Part shown: positions 17,511 through 27,302 of the stretch, in pieces
Layout of the letters: every line of letters begins with the position of its first letter
Numbering within the stretch: position 1 is the stretch's first letter
Origin: JAAFHB01 sp942493325
Lineage (GTDB): Bacteria > Bacteroidota > Bacteroidia > Bacteroidales > Prolixibacteraceae
Assembly: GCA_942493325.1 (NCBI GenBank)
Contig: OW818689.1
Span: 6,882,001-6,946,000, forward strand
Direction: 5' to 3'
Length of the DNA stretch: 64,000 nt
Program-made: the position numbers and the translations under genes
Notes under the pieces: generated by a model
What the model saw: the letters and a program-made list of their open reading frames with translations, nothing else
What the model was told of the DNA's origin: nothing
Database searches by the model: none

Positions 17511-18566
17511 TTAAGCTAACTGGGTCAGACTGTCCAAAATTTCCTGAATCGAAAAGCGGGCACCGCAGATGTGTTCATCCGCAGCCCCATAATAAATTGT
17601 GAGGTCATCTCCCTCAACAAGATGACCATTGGTAAATACTACATTCCCGAAGAATCCCGTTTTTTCATAATCCATTATGGGCTCCATAATTGGTGAATCG
17701 GAACGGGCCAGAATTTTCGAAGGATCGTTGAGGTCGGACAGAAAGGCCCCCAGACAATAACGATTTTTAAAGTCAGCGCCATGATAAATTTCCAGCCACC
17801 CTTTTTCGGTCCGGATCGGTGATGCTCCGGCGCCAATACGTTGTTCGTCCCATCTCCCTTTCCGTGTAGTTAATATGCATTTGTGGTTTCCCCAATGGAG
17901 CAGGTCGGGAGATTGCGACAGCCAAATGTAATTTCCCCCGATATCCACACCACTCGGACGGTTTAGCGCATAATAAAAGTCCCCCACCTTTTGCTCAAAC
18001 AGTGCACAATCCTTGTTATGCGGTGGAAAAATCAGGCCGTGTCTTTCAAAATCATGCCAGTTTTGGGTACTCATCATCCCTACACCAACTCCATTTTCGG
18101 AAACTGCCGTATAAGTCAGATAATATTGCCCTTCAATTTGTGCTACTCTGCAATCTTCAATGCCGAATGTTTCCAGTACACCCGTTCCTGTAAGTTTGAA
18201 TGGCTGCTCCGGCTCACTAAAATGTATGCCATCAGTACTGTAAACAAATCTCAGATGCGAAAGCGTAGTCAGGTATGATTTGCCGCAATACTGAATCACG
18301 CGCGGATCGGATAAATCGATATCAGGATGATCTTTCTTAAATTCCATGATTTCAATTGTCCCATCCGGATTTAAAACCGGGAAAGATATAAAATCCTCCT
18401 TCTGTAACGGACGTTCTGCCACCCTTATCAGCAAACAGATTTTCTCCTCAAAACGGAACACTCCGGGATTAAGCAGGCATTCTATCCGCAAACCGGGTTG
18501 GCCTGGGGGTAAATTTCGGGGACTCAACAAGGGATTTTCCTTAAAACGTTTAGCGATATCGGTCAT
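17511..18566 (-). CDS. GH130-type glycoside phosphorylase or mannosidase
   Basis: The start is set at the ATG at 18566. An in-frame ATG at 18659 would overlap the small upstream gene, and the sequence MTDIAKRFKENPLLSP is the natural beginning of a five-bladed propeller. The 351-aa protein has GH130-like landmarks: LNPGVFRF, the IEDCRV motif where the general-acid Asp sits, HNKDCALF, RIGAGASPI, EIYHGAD and the late GNVVFTNG/IYYGAADEH pair. There is no signal peptide, so it is cytoplasmic. GH130 enzymes act on beta-mannosides by phosphorolysis or hydrolysis (family knowledge). I did not check the phosphate-binding residues that separate the two types. It sits beside an MFS transporter. Confidence 0.82.
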   Translation of the reverse strand: MTDIAKRFKENPLLSPRNLPPGQPGLRIECLLNPGVFRFEEKICLLIRVAERPLQKEDFISFPVLNPDGTIEIMEFKKDHPDIDLSDPRVIQYCGKSYLTTLSHLRFVYSTDGIHFSEPEQPFKLTGTGVLETFGIEDCRVAQIEGQYYLTYTAVSENGVGVGMMSTQNWHDFERHGLIFPPHNKDCALFEQKVGDFYYALNRPSGVDIGGNYIWLSQSPDLLHWGNHKCILTTRKGRWDEQRIGAGASPIRTEKGWLEIYHGADFKNRYCLGAFLSDLNDPSKILARSDSPIMEPIMDYEKTGFFGNVVFTNGHLVEGDDLTIYYGAADEHICGARFSIQEILDSLTQLA

Positions 18567-18594
18567 ATTTTTATTTTTCAAATCCAAACTCTTT

Positions 18595-18882
18595 TCAATG
18601 GGAATACGGCTCGAGACTATCAGCTGTTTTTTTATATCTGATTTTCCTGAGAATAGCAATATAAAGAACTGTCAAAGGACCAGAAAAGATAAGATTCGAT
18701 AATATGTCAGGTGGAGTAAATAGTCCACAAATTACAATTAAGATTGCTGCGCCATAAATGGAAGCACTCCATTTAATTTGGGTTTTCTTCTCTGCCAGGT
18801 TTAAAAACAGTTTTAAATTTCCCAATAGTCCAATTACAACTATAGTCAAGGACAATAAAAGTTCTGCTCCACTAAGTGTCAT
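18595..18882 (-). CDS. Small three-TM membrane protein
   Basis: This 95-aa protein has three hydrophobic stretches (about 4-26, 37-58 and 60-78) and a basic C-terminus. No family is recognised. Its stop is 28 bp upstream of the preferred GH130 start, on the same strand, in an otherwise tight run of PUL genes. It may be a small accessory of the GH130/MFS pair, or a spurious reading frame. The clear TM pattern favours real coding. A 113-bp gap upstream separates it from the large lyase-like gene. Confidence 0.55.
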   Translation of the reverse strand: MTLSGAELLLSLTIVVIGLLGNLKLFLNLAEKKTQIKWSASIYGAAILIVICGLFTPPDILSNLIFSGPLTVLYIAILRKIRYKKTADSLEPYSH

Positions 18883-18995
18883 AAATTAATTTTTAAGTAT
18901 GAGTTTATAGTTACTTCCCAGTCAATTTCCTGATTTTTCATATTGTCAAATTTTATTTGTTATAAATTAGATGACGACTAAATTTTTTCTTGCAG

Positions 18996-21900
18996 CTATT
19001 CAGGGTAGTATATTCCTACTTTTTCACCTGAATTGTCTGATTCGCTCCACGACGATGCAACCCTGCGAAATGATTCGCCCGGTTTCGGGTCGAAATTGAG
19101 CCAGCTTGACGGGTTATTATCCACTGCACTGCACAATTCACTCACCCCGTTTCCATTGGCAACTAATACTGCATATTCGTAAATTTCTTTGGCCGATGCA
19201 GTACGATCAGTAAATTGACGCTCCTTGCCTTTGTAAATGGACTGATATTTTTCCGAACCTTTAATTCTTCTGAAAAGTTGGTATTCCGAGCAGCCCAATA
19301 CTTTTCCCCAGGTCAGTTCAACCTTTCCGGGGAAGATATTGAGCTTCAGACCATCAGGGCAATGTGGTTTTTCACTGGTAAAATAGGCCGGGTAAATCAC
19401 TGATGCAGGACTCTTATGATCATTGTTCACCGCTATAACTCTCACATATCCTTTGTTTTCTGTTTTTGCCGGCCTGATCAATAAGCCATTTGATGTTTGT
19501 TCCTTCAAAGCCGACCAATCGGAACTGCCGTTGGTACTGTATTCAAAACGGTACCTGCTTGCTCCCGAAACCGGATGAACAGCCAAAAAAACCTTTCCCT
19601 TCTCATTCCGGGTAAAATCAATTTCGGGACGGGGTAAATCCGGAAATCCGCTGGTCAGTGTCCAGATATGTTTACCCGCGGGGATCTGAACCAGAATTTT
19701 ATTCTGCTGGAATTTCCCCGGATATTTTTTGCCGTCGATGAATAACAGGATGTTCTCCGGAATTGATCCGGTCCATTGAAAGGTAACTGCAGATGCCTGC
19801 TGACTAGTATAATTACCGCTGATATTGGTTACTCCCGAGTAAACCGCGCTGATACCTGCATCCGTATTGGAGGTTTGAATTTCAAAACTTGCATTTCCTA
19901 TCCTCGTTCCGTGAAACAAGGCCAGTTCCTGTTTATTGACTTCCCGTTCGCGGATAAATCCGGCAGTTCCATCAAAAACATAACCGTTAATGTTCGCTTG
20001 TACCGGTGTATCATTTCTGAAAATGTAATCTTTATGTCCGTCCATTGCAGTCACAATACCTCCCCAGGGAGTTGTTTCCTGTACAAACCCTTTTTTATGA
20101 GAAACAAAGGTCATACAGTCCCCTGTTCCATCAAACCATAACCCTTTTGTTTCGCGACCCGCGACTTTGATCATCTCCGGCTTCCCCTTAGAAGCATTAT
20201 AACCTGCCGCACCCCCTTTTACAACATTTAGCTCCGGCAAATCCTCGTTTGGATGGGTAAACCAGCTGAAACGGGTCCCCATATTGCCATTATAAACATC
20301 ATCGTAGATCATGAAATAATCACTTCCTACGAGCATAATGCTCCGTCCCTGGTATTCGGGCCACGAATAGCCATCTTTCTTTGAAGATACAATTTCAGCA
20401 AACTGTCCGATGGACAGATCATACATTGGCCTGGTGAGGTCATTTCTTCCAATGGCCTTGAAATGACCATCTTTAAATACCCCAAAATTGGTGAGCAGAT
20501 CAGTATCCTGAATTCTTCGGTCGCCGATATCTTCTTTTCCGTTATGGCTGTACGATTTTCCGGCAGCGTAAAAATAGATGGTTCCGCATCCCCCATCGGC
20601 TGCCAATCCCCAACGATAATTTGGTCCCTTATCAATCTGCTGTAAATGAACCGAAAGTTCATCTTTGGTTCCTACAGCTGCCCGGAGAATGATGCCATAA
20701 CCGGTCAGTTTAACGCTTTGAAAATCGGGAGGAGTGCCAGTATCTTTATTTTCCGGATACATGATCTTATAAATCTCCTTTGCCCGGTCACTGGCCTCCA
20801 TGTCATCATGTTCAGGTCGGGTAATATAGCGGATATTTTCTGACAACAACGGGTCGAAATTTTCGAGTGCTTTCCCCAAACGCCAGTAAACACTTGGCGG
20901 ACGGCGCCGTAATGCGTGAGCACCCTGGGGAGGATGAATACGGGCGGGGCCTTCTTGCAGATCAATTACTCCCCAGCTGTGACCATCCAGTTTGCCGGTT
21001 GCATCACGGTAATATTCGAGGTCTTCGCCATTAAAAGGGGCGGATAAACATTGTAAGACCGAAGTGGCCAGCAATTTTGTCTGTTCGTTGGCAAGACGGT
21101 TTTTACCATCGGAATGATCCTGAAGCAGGAAATTTGTCCTGACCGTCGGGCGAAGTGCAGCCCAGGTATAGGTCCCCAGGTTCTCAGTCCACCGGCCTCC
21201 CAGCGAATTCCAGCTTTCCACATTTGGCCTGACATGGTAACGTGAATTTAAATCCACATATTTTTCAAACATATCGCCCCAGTTCTTTGCCTCCGGGTGG
21301 TCGGGAAAAAGAAATGCAGCAAGTGCCGGAATCCCTTTAACATCGGCCAGGAAATTCGGATGACCCGAGAGCATTCCCCGCATTGGCATATATTCTTCTC
21401 CGGCTGATATATAAGCATGTAAAAGAAATGCAGCAACAAGTTTTTCACGTTGGACTGCATTTGCCTCGGGAAGCAAAGTGTTGAATTGCACCACGTATGA
21501 TTCATAAAAACTCCGGGCTGGAACCGGGGCGTACCCGCTGTTCTGACATGGACCGCTGATCGCCAGTTCATTGGTGTAACCTCCCAGGTGAAAATACCTT
21601 TCCATGCTTGCAACAGAGGCCCCTTTTTCTTTGGGAAAAATTACCGGCGAAAGGGATTTGGGTGCAGGATATGTCAAATCCCAGTCTTTCAGCCTGTCAA
21701 GGGCGATGGTGCTAAACCTGTTTTGCAGGAAAGTATTGTAGGATAGTTGCGAAATTTTGGTACGCGGATAAGCTTTTGCTGAACTGCTCAACTGTTCGAG
21801 CTCATCCATATATTTTATATCATTCTCATGCGGATAACAGCTGATAGCTGTTGATCGCTGTCCTTCGTAAACCGGGTAGGTCCATTTTAACTTTCCATTG

Positions 21901-22985
21901 TTGTAATAGAATCTGACATTGATTTTCCCGGAGTTGGACCATATTGAATATTCCTTGTCATCCCAGTAAGAAGCATCTTCCATAAAAATCCCGACCGACT
22001 TCATCGTTTTTTCATCCCAGAAAACCGAAGAAGTTACAGTTCGCTCAGCGGGCCAGTTGCCATAAATCCCGATTTCGAACGGAATTTTACCATCATTGCC
22101 TGCTACGGTTATACCATGATGGGAATTCATCATACTCATGTCAATTTTTTCCCAGTCGTATCTGTTAAATCCGGGTGTATCCTTTGGCTGACCATAAGGA
22201 TGGTTTGGTGCCTGCCTGTGTGTAGGATTAAAACCTTCGAGGGTGAAGTCCCATGACGTCTGATCTCCCTTGTTGAATCCTGACATTTTTTCTTTTAACT
22301 CAATAAAATCATAAGCTTTTATGCACCGGATAGTGGCCTGATAAACAGCGCCATCTTCAAAATGATAAGTGACTTCCGACTCAGCAAACAACGGCCCGAC
22401 ACCAACAATTTTCGTTTCAATTTTTACTGGTTTCTTCGAACCGTGATTAAACACAGCATTACCAATCCGGGGGTTATTTTGCAGAGCCATTCCGAGTACG
22501 GGACCGGGCAGGTTTGTGTTCCGGGCACTTTGTGTGGCAGGAAGCCAAACCGAGAGTTTATCCGATTGAATACAATATTCTTCTCCTTTCAGTTCCACAC
22601 TTACAGGTTCAAATTTCTCCGGTTTTCCTTTTTTTAACTGGTACCTGAAAGTCCCTCCGGAAGGTAAATCTGTCAGCAGGTATAAAACTGCAGATGATTT
22701 TCCGTCACTTGTTTTTGTCCATCCGCCAAATTGAAAAGGAACCTGTTTCCCCGATTTCTGATCGGTTAAAATCAGTTCCGATTCCGATACATTTTCTTCG
22801 AAACGAACCGGGTAGCTCAGTAATGTCTGAGGCCACCAATAAAATTCATGTTGCAAATGATCCTGAAACATGATTTCCGCGATTCCGCCTTTATAAATCA
22901 CAGGCTGATTACCAGAAGCAAACAGATTTCCACAGATTATAAAACAGGTAATCAGGATGTACCCGGTTAAAACTGATTTTTTCAT
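18996..22985 (-). CDS. Large secreted polysaccharide-lyase-like protein with Fn3 domains (copy 1)
   Basis: This 1329-aa protein has a signal peptide (about 1-24). An N-terminal beta domain contains FYWWPQTLLSYPVRF and LLTDLPSGGTFRYQL, reminiscent of the YetA/PcRGLX-type rhamnogalacturonan-lyase-like proteins. A helical central region (about 480-760) is probably an alpha/alpha toroid. After it, a heparinase-II/III-like beta-sheet part has GYGIILRAA, YSHNGKEDIGD and RSIMLVGSDYFMIYDDV. Two fibronectin-type-III modules (about 1120-1330) end the protein. It is a paralogue of the gene at 38638-42660 with the same layout and length. The exact lyase family is not certain from motifs alone. Uronic-acid beta-elimination is inferred, supported by the neighbouring GH105 gene. 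Confidence 0.68.
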   Translation of the reverse strand: MKKSVLTGYILITCFIICGNLFASGNQPVIYKGGIAEIMFQDHLQHEFYWWPQTLLSYPVRFEENVSESELILTDQKSGKQVPFQFGGWTKTSDGKSSAVLYLLTDLPSGGTFRYQLKKGKPEKFEPVSVELKGEEYCIQSDKLSVWLPATQSARNTNLPGPVLGMALQNNPRIGNAVFNHGSKKPVKIETKIVGVGPLFAESEVTYHFEDGAVYQATIRCIKAYDFIELKEKMSGFNKGDQTSWDFTLEGFNPTHRQAPNHPYGQPKDTPGFNRYDWEKIDMSMMNSHHGITVAGNDGKIPFEIGIYGNWPAERTVTSSVFWDEKTMKSVGIFMEDASYWDDKEYSIWSNSGKINVRFYYNNGKLKWTYPVYEGQRSTAISCYPHENDIKYMDELEQLSSSAKAYPRTKISQLSYNTFLQNRFSTIALDRLKDWDLTYPAPKSLSPVIFPKEKGASVASMERYFHLGGYTNELAISGPCQNSGYAPVPARSFYESYVVQFNTLLPEANAVQREKLVAAFLLHAYISAGEEYMPMRGMLSGHPNFLADVKGIPALAAFLFPDHPEAKNWGDMFEKYVDLNSRYHVRPNVESWNSLGGRWTENLGTYTWAALRPTVRTNFLLQDHSDGKNRLANEQTKLLATSVLQCLSAPFNGEDLEYYRDATGKLDGHSWGVIDLQEGPARIHPPQGAHALRRRPPSVYWRLGKALENFDPLLSENIRYITRPEHDDMEASDRAKEIYKIMYPENKDTGTPPDFQSVKLTGYGIILRAAVGTKDELSVHLQQIDKGPNYRWGLAADGGCGTIYFYAAGKSYSHNGKEDIGDRRIQDTDLLTNFGVFKDGHFKAIGRNDLTRPMYDLSIGQFAEIVSSKKDGYSWPEYQGRSIMLVGSDYFMIYDDVYNGNMGTRFSWFTHPNEDLPELNVVKGGAAGYNASKGKPEMIKVAGRETKGLWFDGTGDCMTFVSHKKGFVQETTPWGGIVTAMDGHKDYIFRNDTPVQANINGYVFDGTAGFIREREVNKQELALFHGTRIGNASFEIQTSNTDAGISAVYSGVTNISGNYTSQQASAVTFQWTGSIPENILLFIDGKKYPGKFQQNKILVQIPAGKHIWTLTSGFPDLPRPEIDFTRNEKGKVFLAVHPVSGASRYRFEYSTNGSSDWSALKEQTSNGLLIRPAKTENKGYVRVIAVNNDHKSPASVIYPAYFTSEKPHCPDGLKLNIFPGKVELTWGKVLGCSEYQLFRRIKGSEKYQSIYKGKERQFTDRTASAKEIYEYAVLVANGNGVSELCSAVDNNPSSWLNFDPKPGESFRRVASSWSESDNSGEKVGIYYPE

Positions 22986-23002
22986 ATTGATAGTAATTTT
23001 GG

Positions 23003-24301
23003 TTATTTCACAAGTTCACCCACAATCATTACATTAGCAGGAAACCAATCGAGCCCTGCATATTTCACCGGATCAGTAATGGTAATTTTCTTTTTAAGCA
23101 TGATTTCGGCTTTGTCGATTTTTTTATCCTGTACCCGGATTTCCACTTCATGAATTTTATCCTCGAGTTCTTTTTGGAAGAAATTATTCTTCCTGAAGTT
23201 ATCACACCACTGATCGAAACGGAAGATTTCTTCCTTTATGCCATCCACTGAAATTTCAATAGTTCCGCTGCCGGGCCCGATACAATCATAAATTCCCAGT
23301 ACTTTCCCCTTAAATTTGAATCGCATTATAGCCCCAGGTTTAGCTTGGTAAATGGAGGGCATAAAACGCTGGAAACTGACCATAAGGTCGTGTGTTGCGG
23401 GTAATTTTGTCCAGTCGCCGACCAATTCTGTTTCTGAAATATCAACCATCCTGGAATTCTGCCAGTTATCGGCAATAATTGGCGCTGGTAACCGGTGACT
23501 TTTTGAACCGGATTGTTTGCTCATTTTCGACAGGTATTTTATAGCTGTGGCGGAATAGATCGGCTGGCCTGATTCGGTTAACGGATGGGTACCGTCGCGC
23601 GTGAAAACAATCGTGTTGGCATTTTCGGAAGGATCGGCTTTGAAAACAAGCTTACCCTGTTGCATCAATCTGGCGACCTCAATTCCCATATGGATCGTCG
23701 GGATACCGTAATAATTGGCAACTTCCTCCATAAACTCCGATGATTGCTGTGGAATTCCTTTTACCAGGTTATTGCACATATTTAAAGCTGTGGTATAAAC
23801 AAAACAGATATCCGTATTTGGATATTTTGCCCAGGTTTTCCGCACAATTCCTTCCATGGTACGCACCATCGGTTCACGTGCATTATAGGGTGGAACACCT
23901 GTGCCGTTAACCGCAAATTCAACAAATACAAGGTCCGGATCACCGGAAAGTAAATCATGTTCCATACGGAATGCTCCCAGTCCCGAACCTGTACCGCCAA
24001 TCGAGGCGTCAACCTGGTAAAATGCAGTCTGAGGAAAGGTTGTCCGGAACCAATTAAAGGTTTGATCACGCCATCCCTGCATCTCGGTGATACTTCCCCC
24101 GATATAGCCAACACGAACCTGACGTTGGTTTGCAATTTTATGAAATAAGTTGGGTAGACCATCTCTCTGGTGAAATTCTACCATTTTAGATAAAGGAACC
24201 TGGTTGGGAACCGTCTTTTTTTTGATGTCTTTGGCAGTGAGAGCCAGGGAAAGGAAAATTCCTGCAATCAAAACTGTCAGTTTAAGGGTTGAACGTATCA
24301 T
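23003..24301 (-). CDS. Secreted SGNH/GDSL-type esterase
   Basis: This 432-aa protein has a signal peptide (about 1-22). The SGNH blocks are GYIGGSITE (Ser70), the block-II Gly in SIGGTGSGLG, block III as VEFAVNG (Asn132), and FTRDGTHPL with Asp236 and His239. All four catalytic elements are present, so an active esterase is likely. A beta-sandwich C-terminal section (about 290-432) may bind carbohydrate. It lies between GH105 and the first lyase-like gene and most likely removes acetyl groups from the same substrate (inference). Confidence 0.82.
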   Translation of the reverse strand: MIRSTLKLTVLIAGIFLSLALTAKDIKKKTVPNQVPLSKMVEFHQRDGLPNLFHKIANQRQVRVGYIGGSITEMQGWRDQTFNWFRTTFPQTAFYQVDASIGGTGSGLGAFRMEHDLLSGDPDLVFVEFAVNGTGVPPYNAREPMVRTMEGIVRKTWAKYPNTDICFVYTTALNMCNNLVKGIPQQSSEFMEEVANYYGIPTIHMGIEVARLMQQGKLVFKADPSENANTIVFTRDGTHPLTESGQPIYSATAIKYLSKMSKQSGSKSHRLPAPIIADNWQNSRMVDISETELVGDWTKLPATHDLMVSFQRFMPSIYQAKPGAIMRFKFKGKVLGIYDCIGPGSGTIEISVDGIKEEIFRFDQWCDNFRKNNFFQKELEDKIHEVEIRVQDKKIDKAEIMLKKKITITDPVKYAGLDWFPANVMIVGELVK

Positions 24302-24329
24302 GCCTGGATAATTTTAAATTGAAGACAAA

Positions 24330-26150
24330 TTATTTTCTTATTTTCTGATTCTGCATTTTACTGACTTCCATTGCGGCAAATATCACGGCAAAGAGACCAT
24401 GCGTATCGTCATCGTAAAACGGCCGGTTCAGGTAATAATCAATGTCTGATGAACACATTGTTCCGTAACAAATATTCCTTACCGTTCCGTCTTTACCTAT
24501 CTGGGTTGTAATGGCATCCCAGGCTTTCTGAACAATCGGTCCGTATTTCTTTTCACTAATCCACCCTTCTGAGATTCCCCGGGCTATCGCCATGGTAAAA
24601 ATCGCGGATCCTGAAACTTCAAGTTTCGATTTTTGGCTGTCCAATACATTGTGCCACAATCCTTTTTCATCCTGAAGGCGAACAAGTGATTCAACATGTG
24701 TCCGGAAGTGTTTCATAATGGGTTTGTAATTCTCATGATCCTTTGGCAGATAGAGCAGTACTTCGGCCAAGGCCCATAATGCCCAACCGTTCGCTCTTGA
24801 CCAGTGCACCATTTTCTCATTACTATCTGAATAGCGGGCATGAAAATATAAGCCGGCATCCTGATCCCATACTTCTTTATTAAAATCGAGCACCTGGTTG
24901 GCTGCATCGTTAAAATACCAGGTGCGATCCGCTGCATTTTCCGAATAAAGTGCAGCCTGTATCAGAAAAGGAATACCCATAAACATATCGTCAACCCAGG
25001 TTGTGTATTTCTTCGGAGTCGTTCGCGTAAAAATAGTTGAACCTGGCAGGCGAATTTGTTCGAATCGGGCATAATGCATCATCTTTGAAATAAATTTGAC
25101 ATATTCATCCCGGTTTTCATAGCCGGTATCTTTTCGCAGGCGGTAAATCAAAGGTAAAGATGGTGCAAGTGTAAAATCGAGTAAAGGAGTATTTATCAGC
25201 ATTCCATTAGGTACATCCGTTTTGCCCAGCGTTTCTGTCTCGTACTTTAAAAAGGGAATGCTGTTTAATTGAAAATCACAGAAATCATTGGCGTATTTTT
25301 CATATTTTTTTTCTCCTGACATCTCTCCCAGTATCTTCATAGCCCAGGCAACCCCGCCATTGTGATAGTTCCAGTTGTAATTCGTGCCCCATGGTTTTGA
25401 ATCAATCAGGTTACCGACCACATCTATCTTTGGGATATTCCAGGTAACAGGTCCTTCTGCACCCCTAAACATTTGTCCGAAAACAGGTTCAACCGTTGAG
25501 GAAGAGATCCCGTCAGTATCCTGATTTCCCGTAAACGGACCGATAATCAGCCAATTGGAAATGGCTGAAATCCGATGATCAACCCGGTCCATTTTATCGA
25601 GTCCGATGAACGGAAAATCCTGTGGTTTACTGATCACAGCTCCTTTGGTTGAAGGTGGCTGGAGATAAACCCGCCAGTCAGACCGGTTGGTCACGGACTT
25701 AATCAGCAACGAATTAATCCCTTTTTTGAGCCTGGCCGTAAAGCGAAAAGGAAGATCGATGCTACGCTCATCATAAACAATCTCAAGTTTTTGATTCTGA
25801 TCGGTTTCGTAGACCACCTGTCCGTTTATCCAGATAGCACAGCCATCGTTGTGTCCCAATTGAATTTCCATTTCCATACTTTCGGTGGTTTCAAGTTGGG
25901 TATAGGCATAGGCTGAAGTTTTTCCGGACACCGGGAAATTGCGGCCAAAATCGATCATCTGCATCCCGTTGAACTCTTTGTTGACTGATTCCAGCTCAAG
26001 ACGATAGGCAAACGGGGTTTCACGCACGAGTTTATCTCCGATCAGTTTTGCAACGACCAGGGGATCAATCCTGGATGGGTCTGATCCCTTTGTGACAAAT
26101 GGTGAAAAGATTTGTGTGATTAAAAATATACCGATTAGCAAATCCTTCAT
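24330..26150 (-). CDS. GH105-type unsaturated uronyl hydrolase
   Basis: This 606-aa protein has a signal peptide (about 1-22) and an N-terminal beta-sandwich (about 45-240) of carbohydrate-binding appearance. A catalytic (alpha/alpha)6 barrel follows at about 250-600. It shows the landmarks of GH88/GH105 enzymes: TTWVDDMFMG (Asp387/Asp388 region) and HWSRANGWALWAL (about 449-461). These enzymes remove the unsaturated uronic acid left by polysaccharide lyases from oligosaccharide ends (established for YteR/YesR). This is the strongest indication that the locus degrades a uronic-acid polysaccharide such as rhamnogalacturonan. The extra N-terminal domain makes it longer than a typical GH105 (about 370 aa). 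Confidence 0.86.
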   Translation of the reverse strand: MKDLLIGIFLITQIFSPFVTKGSDPSRIDPLVVAKLIGDKLVRETPFAYRLELESVNKEFNGMQMIDFGRNFPVSGKTSAYAYTQLETTESMEMEIQLGHNDGCAIWINGQVVYETDQNQKLEIVYDERSIDLPFRFTARLKKGINSLLIKSVTNRSDWRVYLQPPSTKGAVISKPQDFPFIGLDKMDRVDHRISAISNWLIIGPFTGNQDTDGISSSTVEPVFGQMFRGAEGPVTWNIPKIDVVGNLIDSKPWGTNYNWNYHNGGVAWAMKILGEMSGEKKYEKYANDFCDFQLNSIPFLKYETETLGKTDVPNGMLINTPLLDFTLAPSLPLIYRLRKDTGYENRDEYVKFISKMMHYARFEQIRLPGSTIFTRTTPKKYTTWVDDMFMGIPFLIQAALYSENAADRTWYFNDAANQVLDFNKEVWDQDAGLYFHARYSDSNEKMVHWSRANGWALWALAEVLLYLPKDHENYKPIMKHFRTHVESLVRLQDEKGLWHNVLDSQKSKLEVSGSAIFTMAIARGISEGWISEKKYGPIVQKAWDAITTQIGKDGTVRNICYGTMCSSDIDYYLNRPFYDDDTHGLFAVIFAAMEVSKMQNQKIRK

Positions 26151-26233
26151 GAATGTTATTTTTAATTTTTCCGTACGATTTTAATTAAAACGCTATCGTA
26201 CATATTATCAATTAATTAATTCTTTTTTTGAGT

Positions 26234-27220
26234 TTACTGAATAGTTTTTCTGACAAATTCCGACAGATGCACACTCCCCGGATCAGTTTTTATTTTTAGG
26301 GGAAGTTGCCTTAAATACCATTTTACTTTCCACGTGACCGACTCACCGGGACGTAATGTTTTGTAGATCCCCTGATTTTCGAGTTCGATGTAAGTCCGGT
26401 CTTTGTGAATATACAGTTCAACTTCGGTCTCTTTGGGAGCTTCCTGAGTAATGTCAATATCCGGGAATTGTTTGATAAAGATCAATCCCTGATTGCAATG
26501 AGCCAGCCAGCCTTCAGCTCCGTTACGGAACAATTTCTGATGACCTGTTACAAGTGCCGGTTCATATCTGTACCAGCAAATATTGTTGATATCCTCAGTC
26601 ACCATGTTCGATTTGGAAAATCCTCCCGATGGACCTACCGGGAAAAATGTTAATCCTCCAGCCGGTACCCGGGTGACTTCCCAGGGGGCTACCGATTTAT
26701 CGTCGTTTGAAATATTAGTGATGCTGTAATTGATCGAAAAGGAGCTGTCGGAACTGTTAGCAGAGATTGATTTTGAAATCTTACAACCAGTTTTACTGTC
26801 TGCTCTACTTGTGAGATTTAGTGTTTTCCGGTCGATTTTTACCTGATAAGGCTCGGTATCCAACACAGGTGGAGGTGGCCAGCCCCAAATCTGAGGGCTT
26901 AACCAAAGTGTTGATCCGTAATTTTCCGGATTGATTTCTTTTGAACTCAGCAATTCCTGATTTTTTAGCCTGAACGATATGATCCGGGCTCCAAAATTCG
27001 CATTCACCTCCATAACCAGGTCGGATACCGCAATTTCGTAAATCCCATCGTGTTTTAATTTCAACGAGACTTTGCTGTTCTGCTTTATCGCGTAAGAATT
27101 CAATGTCACAATCATTAAAAATCCCAACAGCGTGAGAGATATAAATCTTCTGAGGCTGTAAACCTTTAGTTCAGGTTTTATAAAGCGCATCATTTTAATA
27201 ATTATCTGATTCATAATCAA
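26234..27220 (-). CDS. Secreted DUF4380-like protein (galactose-mutarotase-like fold)
   Basis: This 328-aa protein has an N-terminal hydrophobic signal helix. Several Met codons (at 27220, 27214 and 27190) could start it, and I give the longest. It is a beta-rich single domain with GARIISFRLKNQELL, the Pro-rich WPPPP and ICWYRYEP. The GARIxxF pattern and the rest resemble DUF4380, which has a mutarotase-like supersandwich fold (resemblance by eye only). No catalytic residues are assigned. It lies between GH105 and the tandem pectate-lyase-fold genes, with small gaps, so it is probably in the same transcript. Confidence 0.6.
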   Translation of the reverse strand: MIMNQIIIKMMRFIKPELKVYSLRRFISLTLLGFLMIVTLNSYAIKQNSKVSLKLKHDGIYEIAVSDLVMEVNANFGARIISFRLKNQELLSSKEINPENYGSTLWLSPQIWGWPPPPVLDTEPYQVKIDRKTLNLTSRADSKTGCKISKSISANSSDSSFSINYSITNISNDDKSVAPWEVTRVPAGGLTFFPVGPSGGFSKSNMVTEDINNICWYRYEPALVTGHQKLFRNGAEGWLAHCNQGLIFIKQFPDIDITQEAPKETEVELYIHKDRTYIELENQGIYKTLRPGESVTWKVKWYLRQLPLKIKTDPGSVHLSEFVRKTIQ

Positions 27221-27302
27221 GGTTTTATTTCAGCATGGGATTGTGAATTTCAAATGCTTCTACCGGTACACGTCCATTACCGACCGGATCAATTCATTTA
27301 AC